A DNA stretch of 64,000 nt from Actinobacillus sp. GY-402 (GCF_014843355.1 NZ_CP062137.1:186001-250000); one strand, 5' to 3'; positions 50,795 to 61,399 are shown, counted from the stretch's first letter. Made by a program: numbers and translations. Notes: generated by a model not told the origin, from the letters alone.

Positions 50795-51583
50795 ATGATT
50801 CATCCAACGGCAAAAATTCACCCTTCTTCCATCGTTGAAGACGGCGCTAAAATCGGCGAAAACGTGGTTATCGGCCCGTTTTGCGTCATCGAGAAAGACG
50901 TGGAAATCGGCAAGGGAACGATTTTGTATTCTCACGTCGTGGTGCGCGGTATCACCAAAATCGGCGAAGATAACCAGATTTTCCAGGGCGCAAGCATCGG
51001 CGAAATTAATCAGGATTTAAAATATCAGGGCGAAGCCACCCGCACAGTGATCGGTAACCGCAACCGTATTCGCGAAAACGTCACCATTCACCGCGGTACG
51101 GCACAAGGCGGCTGGGTGACGAACATCGGTGACGATAATCTGTTCATGGTGAACGCGCATATCGCTCACGATTGTCAAATTAAAAATCGTTGTATTTTAG
51201 CCAATAACGCCACCCTGGCGGGGCATGTGGAATTGGATGATTTCGTGATTGTGGGCGGCATGTCGGCAATTCACCAATTCGTTGTCGTTGGCGCACACGT
51301 GATGTTGGGCGGCGGTTCGATGGTCAGCCAGGACGTACCGCCTTATGTGATGGCGCAAGGCAACCATGCCCGTCCGTTCGGGGTGAATATCGAAGGTTTA
51401 AAACGTCGCGGTTTCGATAAGCCGACGTTACATGCCATTCGTAACGTTTACAAATTGATTTACCGCAGCGGACGCACGCTGGAAGAAGTGATGCCGGAAA
51501 TCGAAACTTACGCACAAACGGAAAGTGCGGTCAGTTTTTTCTTAGATTTTTTTGCTCGCTCAACCCGCGGTATTATCCGCTAA
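50795..51583 (+). CDS. lpxA: UDP-N-acetylglucosamine acyltransferase LpxA
   Basis: First enzyme of lipid A synthesis; O-acylates UDP-GlcNAc from hydroxyacyl-ACP. 262 aa. A left-handed beta-helix of hexapeptide repeats spans about residues 1-190 ([28 protein letters not shown]), with the catalytic His in HIAHDCQI, and a helical C-terminal domain follows. A uptake signal near the end encodes 'ESAVSFF'. The strong ribosome-binding site is TAAGGAGCC, 12 nt after fabZ. Confidence 0.96.
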   Translation: MIHPTAKIHPSSIVEDGAKIGENVVIGPFCVIEKDVEIGKGTILYSHVVVRGITKIGEDNQIFQGASIGEINQDLKYQGEATRTVIGNRNRIRENVTIHRGTAQGGWVTNIGDDNLFMVNAHIAHDCQIKNRCILANNATLAGHVELDDFVIVGGMSAIHQFVVVGAHVMLGGGSMVSQDVPPYVMAQGNHARPFGVNIEGLKRRGFDKPTLHAIRNVYKLIYRSGRTLEEVMPEIETYAQTESAVSFFLDFFARSTRGIIR

Positions 51584-51603
51584 GCAAAATGACAAAAAAT
51601 CGG

Positions 51604-51635
51604 ACCGCACTTCGAAAAAAGTGCGGTTATTTTTT
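51604..51635. terminator. Inverted uptake-signal hairpin between lpxA and lpxB
   Basis: ACCGCACTT (51604-51612), a 6-nt loop, AAGTGCGGT (51619-51627), then TATTTTTT. It lies inside an otherwise continuous operon, so partial termination or mRNA stabilisation is possible. Confidence 0.75.
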
Positions 51636-51646
51636 AGGAAATTTTT

Positions 51647-52816
51647 ATGGAACAACGGAAGCATCATCATCCTGTCATTGCTTTGGTCGCCGGTGAAGTG
51701 TCGGGCGATATTCTGGGCGCCGGTTTAATCCGCGAACTGAAAAATATTTACCCGAATGCGCGATTTATTGGCATTGCGGGACAACAAATGCTGGCGCAGG
51801 GCTGTGAAACTTTAGTGGATATGGAAGAAATCGCCGTGATGGGGCTGGCGGAAGTGGTGAAACACCTGCCGCGGCTACTAAAAATCCGCAAGCTGACGGT
51901 TGAACGTATGCTGGCGGAAAAGCCCGATATTTTCATCGGCATTGACGCGCCGGATTTTAACCTTTATGTGGAAGGCAAACTGAAAGCGCAGGGAATTAAA
52001 ACCATTCATTACGTCAGCCCGTCCGTTTGGGCGTGGCGTCAGAAACGGGTTTTCAAGATTGCCAAAGCCACCAATCTGGTGCTGGCGTTTTTGCCTTTCG
52101 AAAAAGCCTTTTACGACCGTTTCAACGTGCCTTGCCGTTTTATCGGACACACCATGGCGGATGCCGTTCCGCTGCAACCTAATCGCTCGGAAGCCTGCGA
52201 ACAGCTGGGTTTAGACGCCGGCGGACGTTATGTGGCAATTTTAGCGGGCAGCCGCAGTTCGGAAGTGGAATTCCTGGCGGAACCTTTTTTGCGAACCGCA
52301 CAACTGCTGAAAAATACGCATCCCGATATTCAGTTCTTGGTGCCGTTGATTAACGAAAAGCGCCGTCGCCAGTTTGAAGCCGTGAAAGCGCGGGTGGCGC
52401 CCGATTTGCCTTTGATTTTATTGAACGGACAGGCGCGTCAGGCAATGATTGCGGCGGACGCGACGTTGCTGGCATCAGGGACGGCGGCATTGGAATGCAT
52501 GTTGTGTAAATCACCGATGGTGGTAGGATACCGCATGAAACCGTTCACTTATTTTTTAGCTAAACGCCTGGTGAAAACGGATTACGTTTCGCTGCCGAAT
52601 TTATTGGCGAATGAAATGTTGGTGCCGGAAATGATTCAGGATGATTGCACCCCGCAGAAATTAGCGCAGAAAATGGAAGCTTATTTGGGAGAAAGTGCGG
52701 TCAAAAATCGAGAAGTTTTGATCCGGCGTTTCACCGAACTGCATCGTCAAATCCGTTGTAACGCCGATAAACAGGCGGCACAGGCGGTGGCGGATGTGCT
52801 GAACGACACGATTTAA
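51647..52816 (+). CDS. lpxB: Lipid A disaccharide synthase LpxB
   Basis: Peripheral membrane GT19 glycosyltransferase that joins lipid X and UDP-diacylglucosamine. 389 aa. The N-terminal [43 protein letters not shown] and the C-terminal [21 protein letters not shown] are signatures of the family. A uptake signal near residue 350 encodes 'ESAVKNREV', the same peptide found in the MurF insertion and nearly that at the DsbB C-terminus. rnhB follows after 13 nt. Confidence 0.96.
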   Translation: MEQRKHHHPVIALVAGEVSGDILGAGLIRELKNIYPNARFIGIAGQQMLAQGCETLVDMEEIAVMGLAEVVKHLPRLLKIRKLTVERMLAEKPDIFIGIDAPDFNLYVEGKLKAQGIKTIHYVSPSVWAWRQKRVFKIAKATNLVLAFLPFEKAFYDRFNVPCRFIGHTMADAVPLQPNRSEACEQLGLDAGGRYVAILAGSRSSEVEFLAEPFLRTAQLLKNTHPDIQFLVPLINEKRRRQFEAVKARVAPDLPLILLNGQARQAMIAADATLLASGTAALECMLCKSPMVVGYRMKPFTYFLAKRLVKTDYVSLPNLLANEMLVPEMIQDDCTPQKLAQKMEAYLGESAVKNREVLIRRFTELHRQIRCNADKQAAQAVADVLNDTI

Positions 52817-52829
52817 AACGGAGAGCAAT

Positions 52830-53432
52830 ATGGCGGAATTTGAATATCCGCAGGGATATGAATTGATTGCGGGCGTCGACGAAGTGGGGCGCGGACCGCT
52901 AGTGGGCGCCGTGGTGACGGCGGCGGTTATTTTGGATCCGAACAATCCTATTGCAGGGCTGGCGGACAGCAAAAAACTGAGTGAAAAAAAACGGCTTGCT
53001 TTAGCGGCGGAAATTAAGGAAAAAGCGCTGGCATGGGCGTTGGGACGAGCGGAAGCGGAAGAAATCGACAAACTGAATATTTTGCACGCCACCATGCTTG
53101 CCATGCAACGGGCGGTAAAATCGCTTAAAATTTCACCGCGCTTGGTGTTGGTGGACGGCAACCGCGTGCCGGAACTGGATATGCCGGCACAGGCGATTGT
53201 CAAAGGCGACGGCAAAGTGGCGGAAATCAGCGCGGCTTCTATTCTTGCCAAAGTGGCGCGAGATCAGGAAATGGAAGCGCTGGATAAACGGTTTCCCCAA
53301 TACGAATTCGCCAAGCACAAGGGTTATCCTACCAAAGTTCATCTGGAAAAGCTGGCGCAATTCGGCGCGTTGCCGCAACATCGCCGCAGTTTCGCGCCGG
53401 TTCGGAAAGCGATTGAACAATCCAACGAATAA
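52830..53432 (+). CDS. rnhB: Ribonuclease HII RnhB
   Basis: Removes ribonucleotides from DNA and RNA from hybrids. 200 aa. The acidic active site begins [17 protein letters not shown] (Asp17, Glu18), with the third Asp in LVLVDGN, and the conserved [22 protein letters not shown] follows. The end [29 protein letters not shown] is typical. The ribosome-binding site is CGGAGAG. It is last in the fabZ-lpxA-lpxB-rnhB group. Confidence 0.96.
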   Translation: MAEFEYPQGYELIAGVDEVGRGPLVGAVVTAAVILDPNNPIAGLADSKKLSEKKRLALAAEIKEKALAWALGRAEAEEIDKLNILHATMLAMQRAVKSLKISPRLVLVDGNRVPELDMPAQAIVKGDGKVAEISAASILAKVARDQEMEALDKRFPQYEFAKHKGYPTKVHLEKLAQFGALPQHRRSFAPVRKAIEQSNE

Positions 53433-53453
53433 ACTGTAAAAATAAGGAAAAAT

Positions 53454-54436
<983 letters not shown>

Positions 54437-54465
54437 TCATACATTTTATAAACGGGAACATGATG

Positions 54466-54834
54466 ATGAAAAAACTTTTTGTTTTATTGGGGATTTTTGC
54501 CTTTGCTATGACGGCTTGTGACGGCGGTTCCAATGTGAAAGCCGAAATGGCGCAAATGTCGGTCGCCGTGAATAAGTTAAGCGACGCCGCTTCCGCTCAG
54601 GAATTCCATCAGGCGGCGGCAAGTTTACGCGAGGCGTCCGTTCTGTCTATGAATAAAAAACCGTCAAAAATAAAAACCGACGAAGAATTCAAGGATTATC
54701 AGGCGGGAATGCAACAATTCATTGAGGCCTTGGACCGAGCGGATAAATTGGCGGATGAGAATTTGGACGAAGCGAAAAAAGCCACGCAGCGCCTGTTCGA
54801 ACTGAAAGCCGAATATCACAGATTATATAAATAA
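54466..54834 (+). CDS. Predicted lipoprotein with a cytochrome b562-like four-helix domain
   Basis: Three ATGs in a row (54460, 54463, 54466) can start this gene; the last has the best distance from GGGA at 54454 and gives 122 aa. The signal peptide MKKLFVLLGIFAFAMTAC ends in a lipobox, so the protein should be lipidated. The rest aligns without gaps over its first 35 residues to E. coli cytochrome b562: the haem-ligand Met falls on 'AEM', and the C-terminal haem-ligand His on 'AEYHRLYK' (E. coli 'NAYHQKYR'). Both axial ligands are thus kept. The Arg that supports the covalent-like geometry is replaced by Lys. It may be a haem protein or a degenerate relative like CpxP/Spy-type helical chaperones; the first is favoured. 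Confidence 0.7.
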   Translation: MKKLFVLLGIFAFAMTACDGGSNVKAEMAQMSVAVNKLSDAASAQEFHQAAASLREASVLSMNKKPSKIKTDEEFKDYQAGMQQFIEALDRADKLADENLDEAKKATQRLFELKAEYHRLYK

Positions 54835-54895
54835 CCCAACCTTTTTATGAACCGCACCAATTGAAAAGTGCGGTTAATTTTTGCGGAGTTTTTTA

Positions 54896-55948
54896 ATGAC
54901 AAAGCCCTCTTCATTGCTGTTTTATCTGGTTGCCATGGCGTCGCTGGTCATTATTTTTGCCGGCATTAAGCTATCGGCGGAAATCGTGGTGCAGTTTTTA
55001 TTAGCCTTATTTATTTCGATTATTTGTTCTCCGATAATCAAATTTATGACAAGCCGGCGGGTGCCGCACTGGCTGGCGATTACGCTGCTGTTCGTGCTGA
55101 TTTCATTGATATTTTTCTTCCTGATTGGGTTGATTAACGGCACGGTGCGGGAATTCAGTCAATCTATGCCGCAATATCGGGAATTAATGTTGGAACGGCT
55201 TCATGCCGTTCAGGCGTTGGCGGCGCGTTTTCGCATTCCTTTTGATTTTGACGCTTCCCGCATTCAGCAGCAGTTCGATCCGAATGTGCTGATGAATTTT
55301 GCCAGTCGTTTATTGCTGAACTTTTCCAATGTGGTATCGAATGCTTTTGTGCTGATTTTAGTGGTGGTTTTTATGTTGCTGGAAGCGCCTACGGCAAAAC
55401 GCAAGCTGGCGGTCGCTTTCAGTAGCAATCAGCGTGAACAGAATCGGGAAGAGCAACATCTGGATCGCGTGCTGCAGGGAATTATCAGCTATTTGGGGGT
55501 GAAAACGCTGGTCAGTGCGCTGACCGGGTTTTGCGTCTGGTTATTGCTTGAATTGATGGGCGTGCAGTATGCGGTGTTGTGGGCGACATTGAGTTTCCTG
55601 TTAAACTATATTCCTAATATCGGTTCCATTATTGCCGCCATGCCGATTATTGTGCAGGCGTTGTTGCTGAACGGTTTTTCCGTGGGATTTGCCGTAGCGG
55701 TCGGCGTAATTGCGATTAATATGATAATCGGCAACGTACTGGAACCTAAATTAATGGGCAAGAAATTAGGGTTATCCACTTTGGTGGTGTTTCTTTCCCT
55801 TTTATTTTGGGGATGGCTGTTGGGAACCGTCGGCATGTTGCTGTCGGTGCCGTTAACCATGGCGTGCAAAATTGCTTTGGAAGCCAGTCCGAATACGTCG
55901 CGTTATGCGGTGTTGCTGGGCGATGAGGTGCCGAACGAGAAAGAATAA
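54896..55948 (+). CDS. AI-2E family (PerM/YhhT-type) permease
   Basis: 350-aa polytopic membrane protein of the UPF0118/AI-2E transporter family; members export autoinducer-2 or act as Na+(Li+)/H+ antiporters, and most are uncharacterised. Start at 54896 (MTKPSSLLFYLVAMASLVIIFAGIK) with GCGGAG upstream. Family layout is clear: two N-terminal helix pairs, a soluble stretch (residues about 85-150), then a helical block with LGVKTLVSALTGFCVWLLLELMGV, FLLNYIPNIGSIIAAMPI and the EPKLMGKKLGLSTLVVFLSLLFWGWL signature. Substrate is unknown. Half of a uptake-signal hairpin precedes it. Confidence 0.85.
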   Translation: MTKPSSLLFYLVAMASLVIIFAGIKLSAEIVVQFLLALFISIICSPIIKFMTSRRVPHWLAITLLFVLISLIFFFLIGLINGTVREFSQSMPQYRELMLERLHAVQALAARFRIPFDFDASRIQQQFDPNVLMNFASRLLLNFSNVVSNAFVLILVVVFMLLEAPTAKRKLAVAFSSNQREQNREEQHLDRVLQGIISYLGVKTLVSALTGFCVWLLLELMGVQYAVLWATLSFLLNYIPNIGSIIAAMPIIVQALLLNGFSVGFAVAVGVIAINMIIGNVLEPKLMGKKLGLSTLVVFLSLLFWGWLLGTVGMLLSVPLTMACKIALEASPNTSRYAVLLGDEVPNEKE

Positions 55949-55951
55949 GAA

Positions 55952-55980
55952 AAAACGCTGAATTCGGAATTCAGCGTTTT
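55952..55980. terminator. Bidirectional terminator between the AI-2E family gene and dsbB
   Basis: AAAACGCTGAATTC (55952-55965) and GAATTCAGCGTTTT (55967-55980) form a 14-bp perfect stem with a one-base centre, with A and T runs at the ends. The genes on either side converge. Confidence 0.88.
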
Positions 55981-55990
55981 GTTTAAGCGG

Positions 55991-56527
55991 TTAACGAAAA
56001 ATGTCGCGATTTTTGACCGCACTTTTCTTCAATTGGCTGAATAAAATTAAGCCTAACGCGACGGTGTAAAAGCCGAAAATGAAAACCAGCCATTGCGGCA
56101 TGGTGAAGCTCATGAAAGTCCAGTTAATTTCGCTGCATAGTCCGGTCGGATGGAAGAGCGCCGGGAACCATTTATCCAACGGAAGCGTTTCGGGAAACTG
56201 GACGAACATCGGGCATTGATCCCAGGGATTAGGGTGCAGTTGATAACCTACATGTTTGATGGAAAAGAGCAATCCTTTAATTGCTCCCCACAAGCCGACG
56301 GCGAGAGCAAGTAAACGGAAAATGAAAAACTGGGGCGCAATGAAACCGATAATTCCGGCGAAAGCAACGCCGAATAGGGCAACCCGTTCGTAAACGCACA
56401 TGACGCACGGGTTGAGTTTTAAACCGTATTGGAAATAAAGTGCGGTCAATTCCAGGCAGATTGCTGACACAAATAATAGCAACCAGGATGATCGCTCCGT
56501 TGAAATACGTTTTAAATAACCGAACAT
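55991..56527 (-). CDS. dsbB: Disulfide bond formation protein DsbB
   Basis: Inner-membrane quinone reductase that reoxidises DsbA. 178 aa, four transmembrane helices. The first cysteine pair is CVMC (residues 41-44); the second pair lies in the other periplasmic loop (DQCPMF and GLCSEI). The final residues KKSAVKNRDIFR are encoded by a uptake signal and may be a late extension. nhaB lies upstream in the same direction, 16 nt away, as in E. coli. Confidence 0.94.
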   Translation of the reverse strand: MFGYLKRISTERSSWLLLFVSAICLELTALYFQYGLKLNPCVMCVYERVALFGVAFAGIIGFIAPQFFIFRLLALAVGLWGAIKGLLFSIKHVGYQLHPNPWDQCPMFVQFPETLPLDKWFPALFHPTGLCSEINWTFMSFTMPQWLVFIFGFYTVALGLILFSQLKKSAVKNRDIFR

Positions 56528-56543
56528 TACGCCTCCTTGTTAA

Positions 56544-58112
56544 TTAGTGACCGAGAACCGAATTTACCGGAATATGCGGCGATGAAATTAATCCGACCTG
56601 CGTCAGCCATTGCGTCATGCCGGGCAGGACGAATTCTACCGCCAATAAACCCACAAGGCTTAATACGATAGTGTAAGGCAACGCCATATATACCATGCGT
56701 CCGTAGGACAACCGGATTAACGGCGCGATGGACGACGTCAGCAGGAACAGAAACGCCGCCTGACCGTTTGGTGTCGCTACGGACGGTAAATTGGTACCGG
56801 TATTGATTGCTACGGAAATCATTTCAAATTGATAAGGTGAAATCGCACCTTCCGTTAATGCATTTTTCGCTTCGTTAATATAAACGGTCGCCACAAAAAC
56901 GTTGTCGGAAATGGAAGATAATAATCCGTTGAAAATATAGAACAACACTAACTGGGTGGATTCGGAAGCATTCAGAACATAACTGATAACCGGTGCGAAT
57001 AAGTGCTGATCAATAATTACGGCCACTACGGAAAAAAATACCACCAATAAGGAGAGGAACGGTAAACTTTCCTGGAAGGCTCTGCCGATTGCGTGTTCGT
57101 CCGTAATACCGCAATAAGCCGTAGTGAGGATAATTACGGTTAAACCGATTAGACCTACGGAAGCCAAATGGAATGCCAAGCCGAGAATTAACCAGATACC
57201 GACGAAAGCCTGTACGCCTAATTTGACGCGATCCTGCGTAGTCATTTGCGCTTCGTGGGCACGGTCGAATTTCGCCAAAACCCCCCATACTTTACGCGGC
57301 AGTTTTTCACCGTAGCCGAATAAACGGAATCGCTCTACAATGATACAGGTCAGTATTCCGGAGATTAATGTCAACACCGTGACAGGCGACATACGGAAGA
57401 AGAATTCTTTAAATCCCCAACCCGCCTGTTCGGCGATAATCAGATTTTGCGGTTCGCCGACTAATGTCATCACGCCGCCCAATGCGGTACCCACCGCCGC
57501 ATGCATCATCAGACTACGCAGAAATGCGCGGAATTGTTCCAGGGTTTCCATGTTTTGTTTGATTTTGGCATCATTGCTGATATCGGACGGATCATTAAAG
57601 TTGCCGCCGGACGCCACTTTATGGTAAACACCGTAGAAACCCATTGCCACGCTGATGATTACGGCGATCACGGTTAATGCGTCCAGGAAGGCGGAAAGAA
57701 ATGCGGCGGTTACACAGAACGCCAATGACAGCGCGAGTTTAGAGCGGATTTGCAGTAATAATTTGGTAAAGGCATAAAGCAATAATTGCTTCATGAAGTA
57801 GATACCCGCTACCATGAACATTAACAGCAGAATCACTTCGAAATTCGCTAAAAGTTCCGATTTAACGTGTTCGGGGCTGGTCATTCCGATAGTTACCGCT
57901 TCTAACGCCAGCATCCCGCCGGGTTGCAACGGATAGCATTTTAATGCCATAACCAGAGTAAAGATGAATTCCGCTACCAGCAGCCAACCGGCGGTAAACG
58001 GATGAAACCAAAAGATAAAAGGATTTACAATTAAAAAAGCGCCGATTGTGACTTTATACCAGTTCGGGCTATTCCCTAAAAAGTTATTCATAAACGCTTG
58101 AATGTATTTCAT
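56544..58112 (-). CDS. nhaB: Na+/H+ antiporter NhaB
   Basis: Electrogenic sodium/proton antiporter, 522 aa, about 12 hydrophobic helices. The N-terminus ([29 protein letters not shown]), [33 protein letters not shown], and the late [15 protein letters not shown] plus [24 protein letters not shown] are typical of gammaproteobacterial NhaB. It is divergent from fadR with dsbB downstream, exactly the E. coli arrangement (fadR / nhaB-dsbB). Confidence 0.95.
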   Translation of the reverse strand: MKYIQAFMNNFLGNSPNWYKVTIGAFLIVNPFIFWFHPFTAGWLLVAEFIFTLVMALKCYPLQPGGMLALEAVTIGMTSPEHVKSELLANFEVILLLMFMVAGIYFMKQLLLYAFTKLLLQIRSKLALSLAFCVTAAFLSAFLDALTVIAVIISVAMGFYGVYHKVASGGNFNDPSDISNDAKIKQNMETLEQFRAFLRSLMMHAAVGTALGGVMTLVGEPQNLIIAEQAGWGFKEFFFRMSPVTVLTLISGILTCIIVERFRLFGYGEKLPRKVWGVLAKFDRAHEAQMTTQDRVKLGVQAFVGIWLILGLAFHLASVGLIGLTVIILTTAYCGITDEHAIGRAFQESLPFLSLLVVFFSVVAVIIDQHLFAPVISYVLNASESTQLVLFYIFNGLLSSISDNVFVATVYINEAKNALTEGAISPYQFEMISVAINTGTNLPSVATPNGQAAFLFLLTSSIAPLIRLSYGRMVYMALPYTIVLSLVGLLAVEFVLPGMTQWLTQVGLISSPHIPVNSVLGH

Positions 58113-58182
58113 CTGTTTGTCCTTAGGAAAATATAGCTTTCATTGTCCTACTGTTTTGTGGATAATAGGCTTACTGTTTTAC

Positions 58183-58194
58183 AGGTAATTACCT
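58183..58194. promoter_or_regulatory. 12-bp palindrome in the nhaB-fadR divergent region
   Basis: AGGTAATTACCT is a perfect palindrome. AATTACC is repeated 8 nt further on (AAATTACCAG), and TTACTG/CAGTAA bracket the region (58171-58176 and 58203-58208). It could bind a regulator shared by the two divergent genes; the protein is unknown and it is not a FadR consensus site. Confidence 0.35.
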
Positions 58195-58261
58195 AAAATT
58201 ACCAGTAAAAATTTAATTTATTCTTTTAATTTTTTTGATTTTAAATTTTCCCTTGATATTT

Positions 58262-58987
58262 ATGAACGATTTTGCATCCATTCTAAAAGCGCGCAGTCCT
58301 GCAGCGCTTGCCGAAGAATATATTATCAAGAGTATTTGGAATAATACTTTTCCACCCGGCACAGACTTACCGGCTGAACGGGATTTGGCTGAAAAAATAG
58401 GGGTTACTCGGACAACATTGCGCGAAGTATTGCAACGTTTGGCTCGTGACGGTTGGTTGCATATTCAACACGGCAAACCGACGCGAGTGAACAATGTTTG
58501 GGAAACGTCCGGGTTGAATATTATCGAAGTCTTGATTCGTTTGGACAGCGTACAATCACCGCTGTTAATCGCTAATGTGCTCTCCGCCCGTACCAATCTG
58601 GCGACTATTTATATGCCGCGCGCTTTTAAATACTTTCCGACGGAATCGTTTGCGTTGTTTGACAAACTGGATTCTTTAGAAGATACCGCCGAAGCTTACG
58701 TTGCATTTGACTACAAAGTTTACCGCGATTTAACTTTCATTTCTAAAAATCCGATTTACGGCTTGGTGTTAAATAGTTTGCGCAATCTGTATATGCGGGT
58801 TGGCACCCTGTATTTTTCCAATGCCAAAGCGCGCGCTTTAGCTATGAAATTTTACAAAGAATTGGTGGCGTTGGCGAAAACCGAACAATTTGAGGTGATT
58901 CCCGCCTTAATTCGTCAATACGGTAAAGAAAGCGGCGTACTTTATGCAGAAATTCAAGACGATATGACATTGTTAATGAATAAATAA
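58262..58987 (+). CDS. fadR: Fatty acid metabolism regulator FadR
   Basis: GntR-family regulator that represses fatty-acid uptake/degradation and activates synthesis, released from DNA by long-chain acyl-CoA. Start at 58262 (MNDFASILKARSPAALAEEY) gives 241 aa, close to E. coli (239). The winged helix at residues about 10-75 includes LPAERDLAEKIGVTRTTLREVLQRLARDGWLHIQHGKPT, almost identical to E. coli and so likely reading the same operator. The C-terminal acyl-CoA-binding FCD-like domain follows. A matching operator lies before fadL at 37604. Confidence 0.94.
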   Translation: MNDFASILKARSPAALAEEYIIKSIWNNTFPPGTDLPAERDLAEKIGVTRTTLREVLQRLARDGWLHIQHGKPTRVNNVWETSGLNIIEVLIRLDSVQSPLLIANVLSARTNLATIYMPRAFKYFPTESFALFDKLDSLEDTAEAYVAFDYKVYRDLTFISKNPIYGLVLNSLRNLYMRVGTLYFSNAKARALAMKFYKELVALAKTEQFEVIPALIRQYGKESGVLYAEIQDDMTLLMNK

Positions 58988-59021
58988 AAACCGGTCGCTC
59001 ATTTGTATGCCGATTCGGTCT

Positions 59022-59384
59022 TTAGCGGGAACAAGCGCCGCGTTCAATAATAATGCCGACGTTGCGGGCTTGCTTTACCGCTTCGGGCTTGCTTAATTTC
59101 AGCCGCAACCAGGAAATCCGGAATCGTTGTTGAAGCTGTTCCGCCACTTCGTTTGCGACGCGTTCGATTAATAGAAAGGGTTTGGATTGCACATAGTTAA
59201 TGATGAATTCACTGACTTCCGCATAGTTCAGACAGTCGGCGACATCATCGGTTTCCGCCGCTTTTCGGCTGTCCCACGCCATTTCAAGATCGAAAATCAA
59301 ACGTTGTTTAATCCGTTGTTCCCAATCATATACGCCGATTTGGGCTAAAACGGTGAGTTCTTCAATAAAAATGCGATCGTTCAT
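59022..59384 (-). CDS. folB: Dihydroneopterin aldolase FolB
   Basis: Cleaves dihydroneopterin to 6-hydroxymethyl-dihydropterin in folate synthesis. Start at 59384 (MNDRIFIEELTVLAQIGVYDWEQ) gives 120 aa; the frame is open 20 codons earlier without support. Glu and Tyr of the pterin pocket are in VLAQIGVYDWEQ and DCLNYAEVSEFI, the catalytic Lys in LKLSKPEAVKQARNVGIIIERG. Divergent from plsY, an arrangement also seen in Haemophilus and E. coli (folB/plsY). Confidence 0.95.
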   Translation of the reverse strand: MNDRIFIEELTVLAQIGVYDWEQRIKQRLIFDLEMAWDSRKAAETDDVADCLNYAEVSEFIINYVQSKPFLLIERVANEVAEQLQQRFRISWLRLKLSKPEAVKQARNVGIIIERGACSR

Positions 59385-59486
59385 TTTGTTGCTTAGAAAT
59401 TCATGAAAAATTTGGTAGGCGTATGCTACCAAGTTTGGATACAATAAACAAAATTATTCTTCATCTTACAGGAATCATTCGTCATT

Positions 59487-60089
59487 ATGAGCCTTTTCGC
59501 CCTTTGTTATATGTTTGCCGCTTATTTACTGGGCTCTATTTCCAGCGCGGTCATTGTTTGTCGCCTTGCCGGCTTGCCGGATCCCCGCCGGCACGGTTCG
59601 CATAATCCGGGAGCGACCAATGTGCTACGCATCGGCGGACGTTGGGCGGCGCTTGCCGTATTCGTTTTCGATGTATTAAAAGGCATGATTCCCGTCTGGT
59701 GCGGTTATTATTTGGGTTTGACTCAGTTCGAATTAGGCATGGTGGCGTTGGGCGCCTGTCTCGGCCATATTTTTCCGATTTTCTTTAAATTTAAGGGCGG
59801 TAAAGGCGTGGCCACCGCATTTGGCGCCATCGCGCCCATTGGTTGGGGCGTTTTAGCCACCATGTTAGGCACCTGGGTTTTGGTATTTGTGATTAGCGGT
59901 TATTCTTCTTTAAGCGCGGTGATTTCCGCTTTACTCGTTCCGTTATATGTCTGGTGGTTCCGGCCTGAATTTACTTTTCCCGTTGCGCTTGTTTGCTGTC
60001 TGCTTATCTATCGACACCACGAGAATATTCAACGTCTTTGGCGCGGTCAGGAAGATCGCATCTGGGGCAAAAAATCCGATGAAAAATAA
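59487..60089 (+). CDS. plsY: Acyl-phosphate:glycerol-3-phosphate acyltransferase PlsY
   Basis: Polytopic inner-membrane enzyme that starts phospholipid synthesis with acyl-phosphate. 200 aa with five hydrophobic helices. The three PlsY loops are present: [34 protein letters not shown] (with the GSxNxGxTN signature), [21 protein letters not shown] and [19 protein letters not shown]. It ends at 60089; sequence composition shifts to AT-rich right after it. Confidence 0.95.
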   Translation: MSLFALCYMFAAYLLGSISSAVIVCRLAGLPDPRRHGSHNPGATNVLRIGGRWAALAVFVFDVLKGMIPVWCGYYLGLTQFELGMVALGACLGHIFPIFFKFKGGKGVATAFGAIAPIGWGVLATMLGTWVLVFVISGYSSLSAVISALLVPLYVWWFRPEFTFPVALVCCLLIYRHHENIQRLWRGQEDRIWGKKSDEK

Positions 60090-60549
60090 GCGAAAATTCG
60101 CCCGCACTTTTGCGGTTTATCGCAGTTTTTACATTCACGAATAGCCTGAAATAAAGCGGAAGAGTGTTTATTTTCCGTATCTTATGCTTTTTACGACGCG
60201 CGCGTTTTAATTACGTTTTAGTTGATCACTACATACGTACAGAATGTAAAAAAGAGAATCCTTCCATACAAAGGATTCTCTTAACATTTGTGAATTCTAT
60301 TCTACAATTTTTAGATATAGGTAATTTAAAACGGTTGTTTCTATATCACATTAGGAATGTAAATTATAAAATTCTTTTAAATCAATTAATTAAATATTAA
60401 GTTTCCCAGATTGAAGTATGAGTACGTAAAAATAAAGTATAAAAAGACTAAATTTCAGATTTTATTTTTACACAATGTACTTACTATAAAATACCAAACA
60501 GATAATATTTGTCCATAAATTCATTGAGTTGATTATGCCATTTTTACAC
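60090..60549. other. AT-rich gene-free stretch after plsY
   Basis: 460 bp with no gene I can support. It holds a degenerate uptake signal (CCCGCACTTTTG, 60110-60121) and a strong hairpin at 60252-60282. A 78-codon frame at 60164-60400 has no recognisable domain, runs straight through that hairpin and has the composition of noncoding AT-rich DNA. Minus-strand sequence just left of 60550 stays loosely in frame with the oxidoreductase remnant after its stop (KWHNQLNEFMDKYYLFGIL), which may be more of the decayed gene. Confidence 0.6.
60252..60282 (-). terminator. Probable minus-strand terminator
   Basis: AAGAGAATCCTT (60252-60263) pairs perfectly with AAGGATTCTCTT (60271-60282). On the minus strand the stem is followed by TTTTT. 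It would have ended a transcript running leftward through the decayed genes. Confidence 0.7.
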
Positions 60550-60762
60550 TTATTGACTAATCACGATTAAATCCACCTTATCAGTCAGTAACTTTTCAAA
60601 ATTTGACACAATATCAATGTTGGGGAACCATGCTAATGCCCGAGTGGTTGAACGCTCAAAAAATTTTATCACGTTAAACCGATGATCATTTTTAAAAAAG
60701 GGAACATGGAAAATACGGGTAGAATACCCACTCCCCACAATGACAACATTAATTTTCTTCAT
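60550..60762 (-). pseudogene. N-terminal remnant of a Gfo/Idh/MocA-family oxidoreductase
   Basis: 70 codons read MKKINVVIVGSGYSTRIFHV, then a region like the E. coli YhhX N-terminus, ending ...DKVDLIVISQ-stop. This covers only the first Rossmann half-domain of a family usually around 340 aa; the rest of the NAD-binding domain, the catalytic EKP motif and the C-terminal domain are absent. The G-x-G loop (GSGYS) is still present. The remnant has a plausible ribosome-binding site (AAGGATAGCC). Non-functional in all likelihood. Confidence 0.8.
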
Positions 60763-60857
60763 ATTTGGCTATCCTTAATTAATAAAATTGTGGCGAGTAT
60801 AAGATCGTTTCTATCTATCCGCCATTTAGGTTATTTATACAGAATATCTAAATAGAT

Positions 60858-61004
60858 TTAACTTTTGACATCTTTTTTCCTAAATAAAATTAACCAAACC
60901 AAAAATCTTGTGCTGTAAGCCACTGCAATTAAAATCGCAAAAAAGTCAAAATAAAAGACCGCTTGTGGTTCATCATAATTAAAATAGGCAAAATCCACTT
61001 TCAG
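60858..61004 (-). pseudogene. C-terminal fragment of an unidentified membrane protein
   Basis: A 48-codon stretch without a start codon reads LKVDFAYFNYDEPQAVFYFD and continues through a hydrophobic helix (FFAILIAVAYSTRFLVWLILF) to a basic end RKKDVKS. The hydrophobic helix with a KK tail looks like genuine coding sequence. Its upstream end collides with the truncated hydrolase at about 61001-61008, in a different frame, so a deletion probably fused two genes here. An Actinobacillus-type uptake signal (ACCGCTTGT, 60958-60966) lies inside it. Confidence 0.6.
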
Positions 61005-61399
61005 CAATAAACAGGGTAGTTTTTGCGTAAAAAGATATTTTGGAAACCTTCACGTCCGTCTGGCGTGGTCTGCCAAGTCCGCATAGATTGCCCTGCGCCG
61101 TGTAAAAACACCAATGGATAAGGGCGTGGGTTGGTTGGAATTTGGTAGAACACGGTAGCGTGGTCGCCGTGCAAGGTTTGCCCGCCAGCTTGAATAGACG
61201 CACTAAATACGTCCATAAAGTTGTTGCTGGTTTTGCCTTTGGCGATTTCAGGTAGCGGCTGATAAGTGCCTTCGCTGGTTTTCACCGTGCCACCCACGGC
61301 AAAACTGCCTTGTTGTTCAATAGAAAGCGGCGTAGCGAAACTTTGCACCGCCATCGCACAAGCGGTCAAAATTAGGGATAATTTTGCAGATTTTTTCAT
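61001..61399 (-). pseudogene. N-terminal remnant of an exported alpha/beta hydrolase
   Basis: 132 codons starting MKKSAKLSLILTACAMAVQS, a signal peptide with cleavage near SFA. The mature part holds VFYQIPTNPRPYPLVFLHGAGQSMRTWQ, with the oxyanion-hole HGxG of alpha/beta hydrolases, and TTPDGREGFQNIFLRKNYPVY, after which it stops (C-stop). In intact relatives the nucleophile Ser elbow and the catalytic Asp and His come later, so they are missing and the product cannot be active. It carries an Actinobacillus-type uptake signal (ACAAGCGGTC, 61358-61367) in the signal-peptide codons, unlike the rest of the window. Upstream AAGGAAT is an intact ribosome-binding site. Confidence 0.8.

Noticed and set aside
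60164-60400. 78-codon frame after plsY
   Set aside because: No recognisable domain, no convincing ribosome-binding site, and it reads through a strong hairpin in AT-rich DNA.
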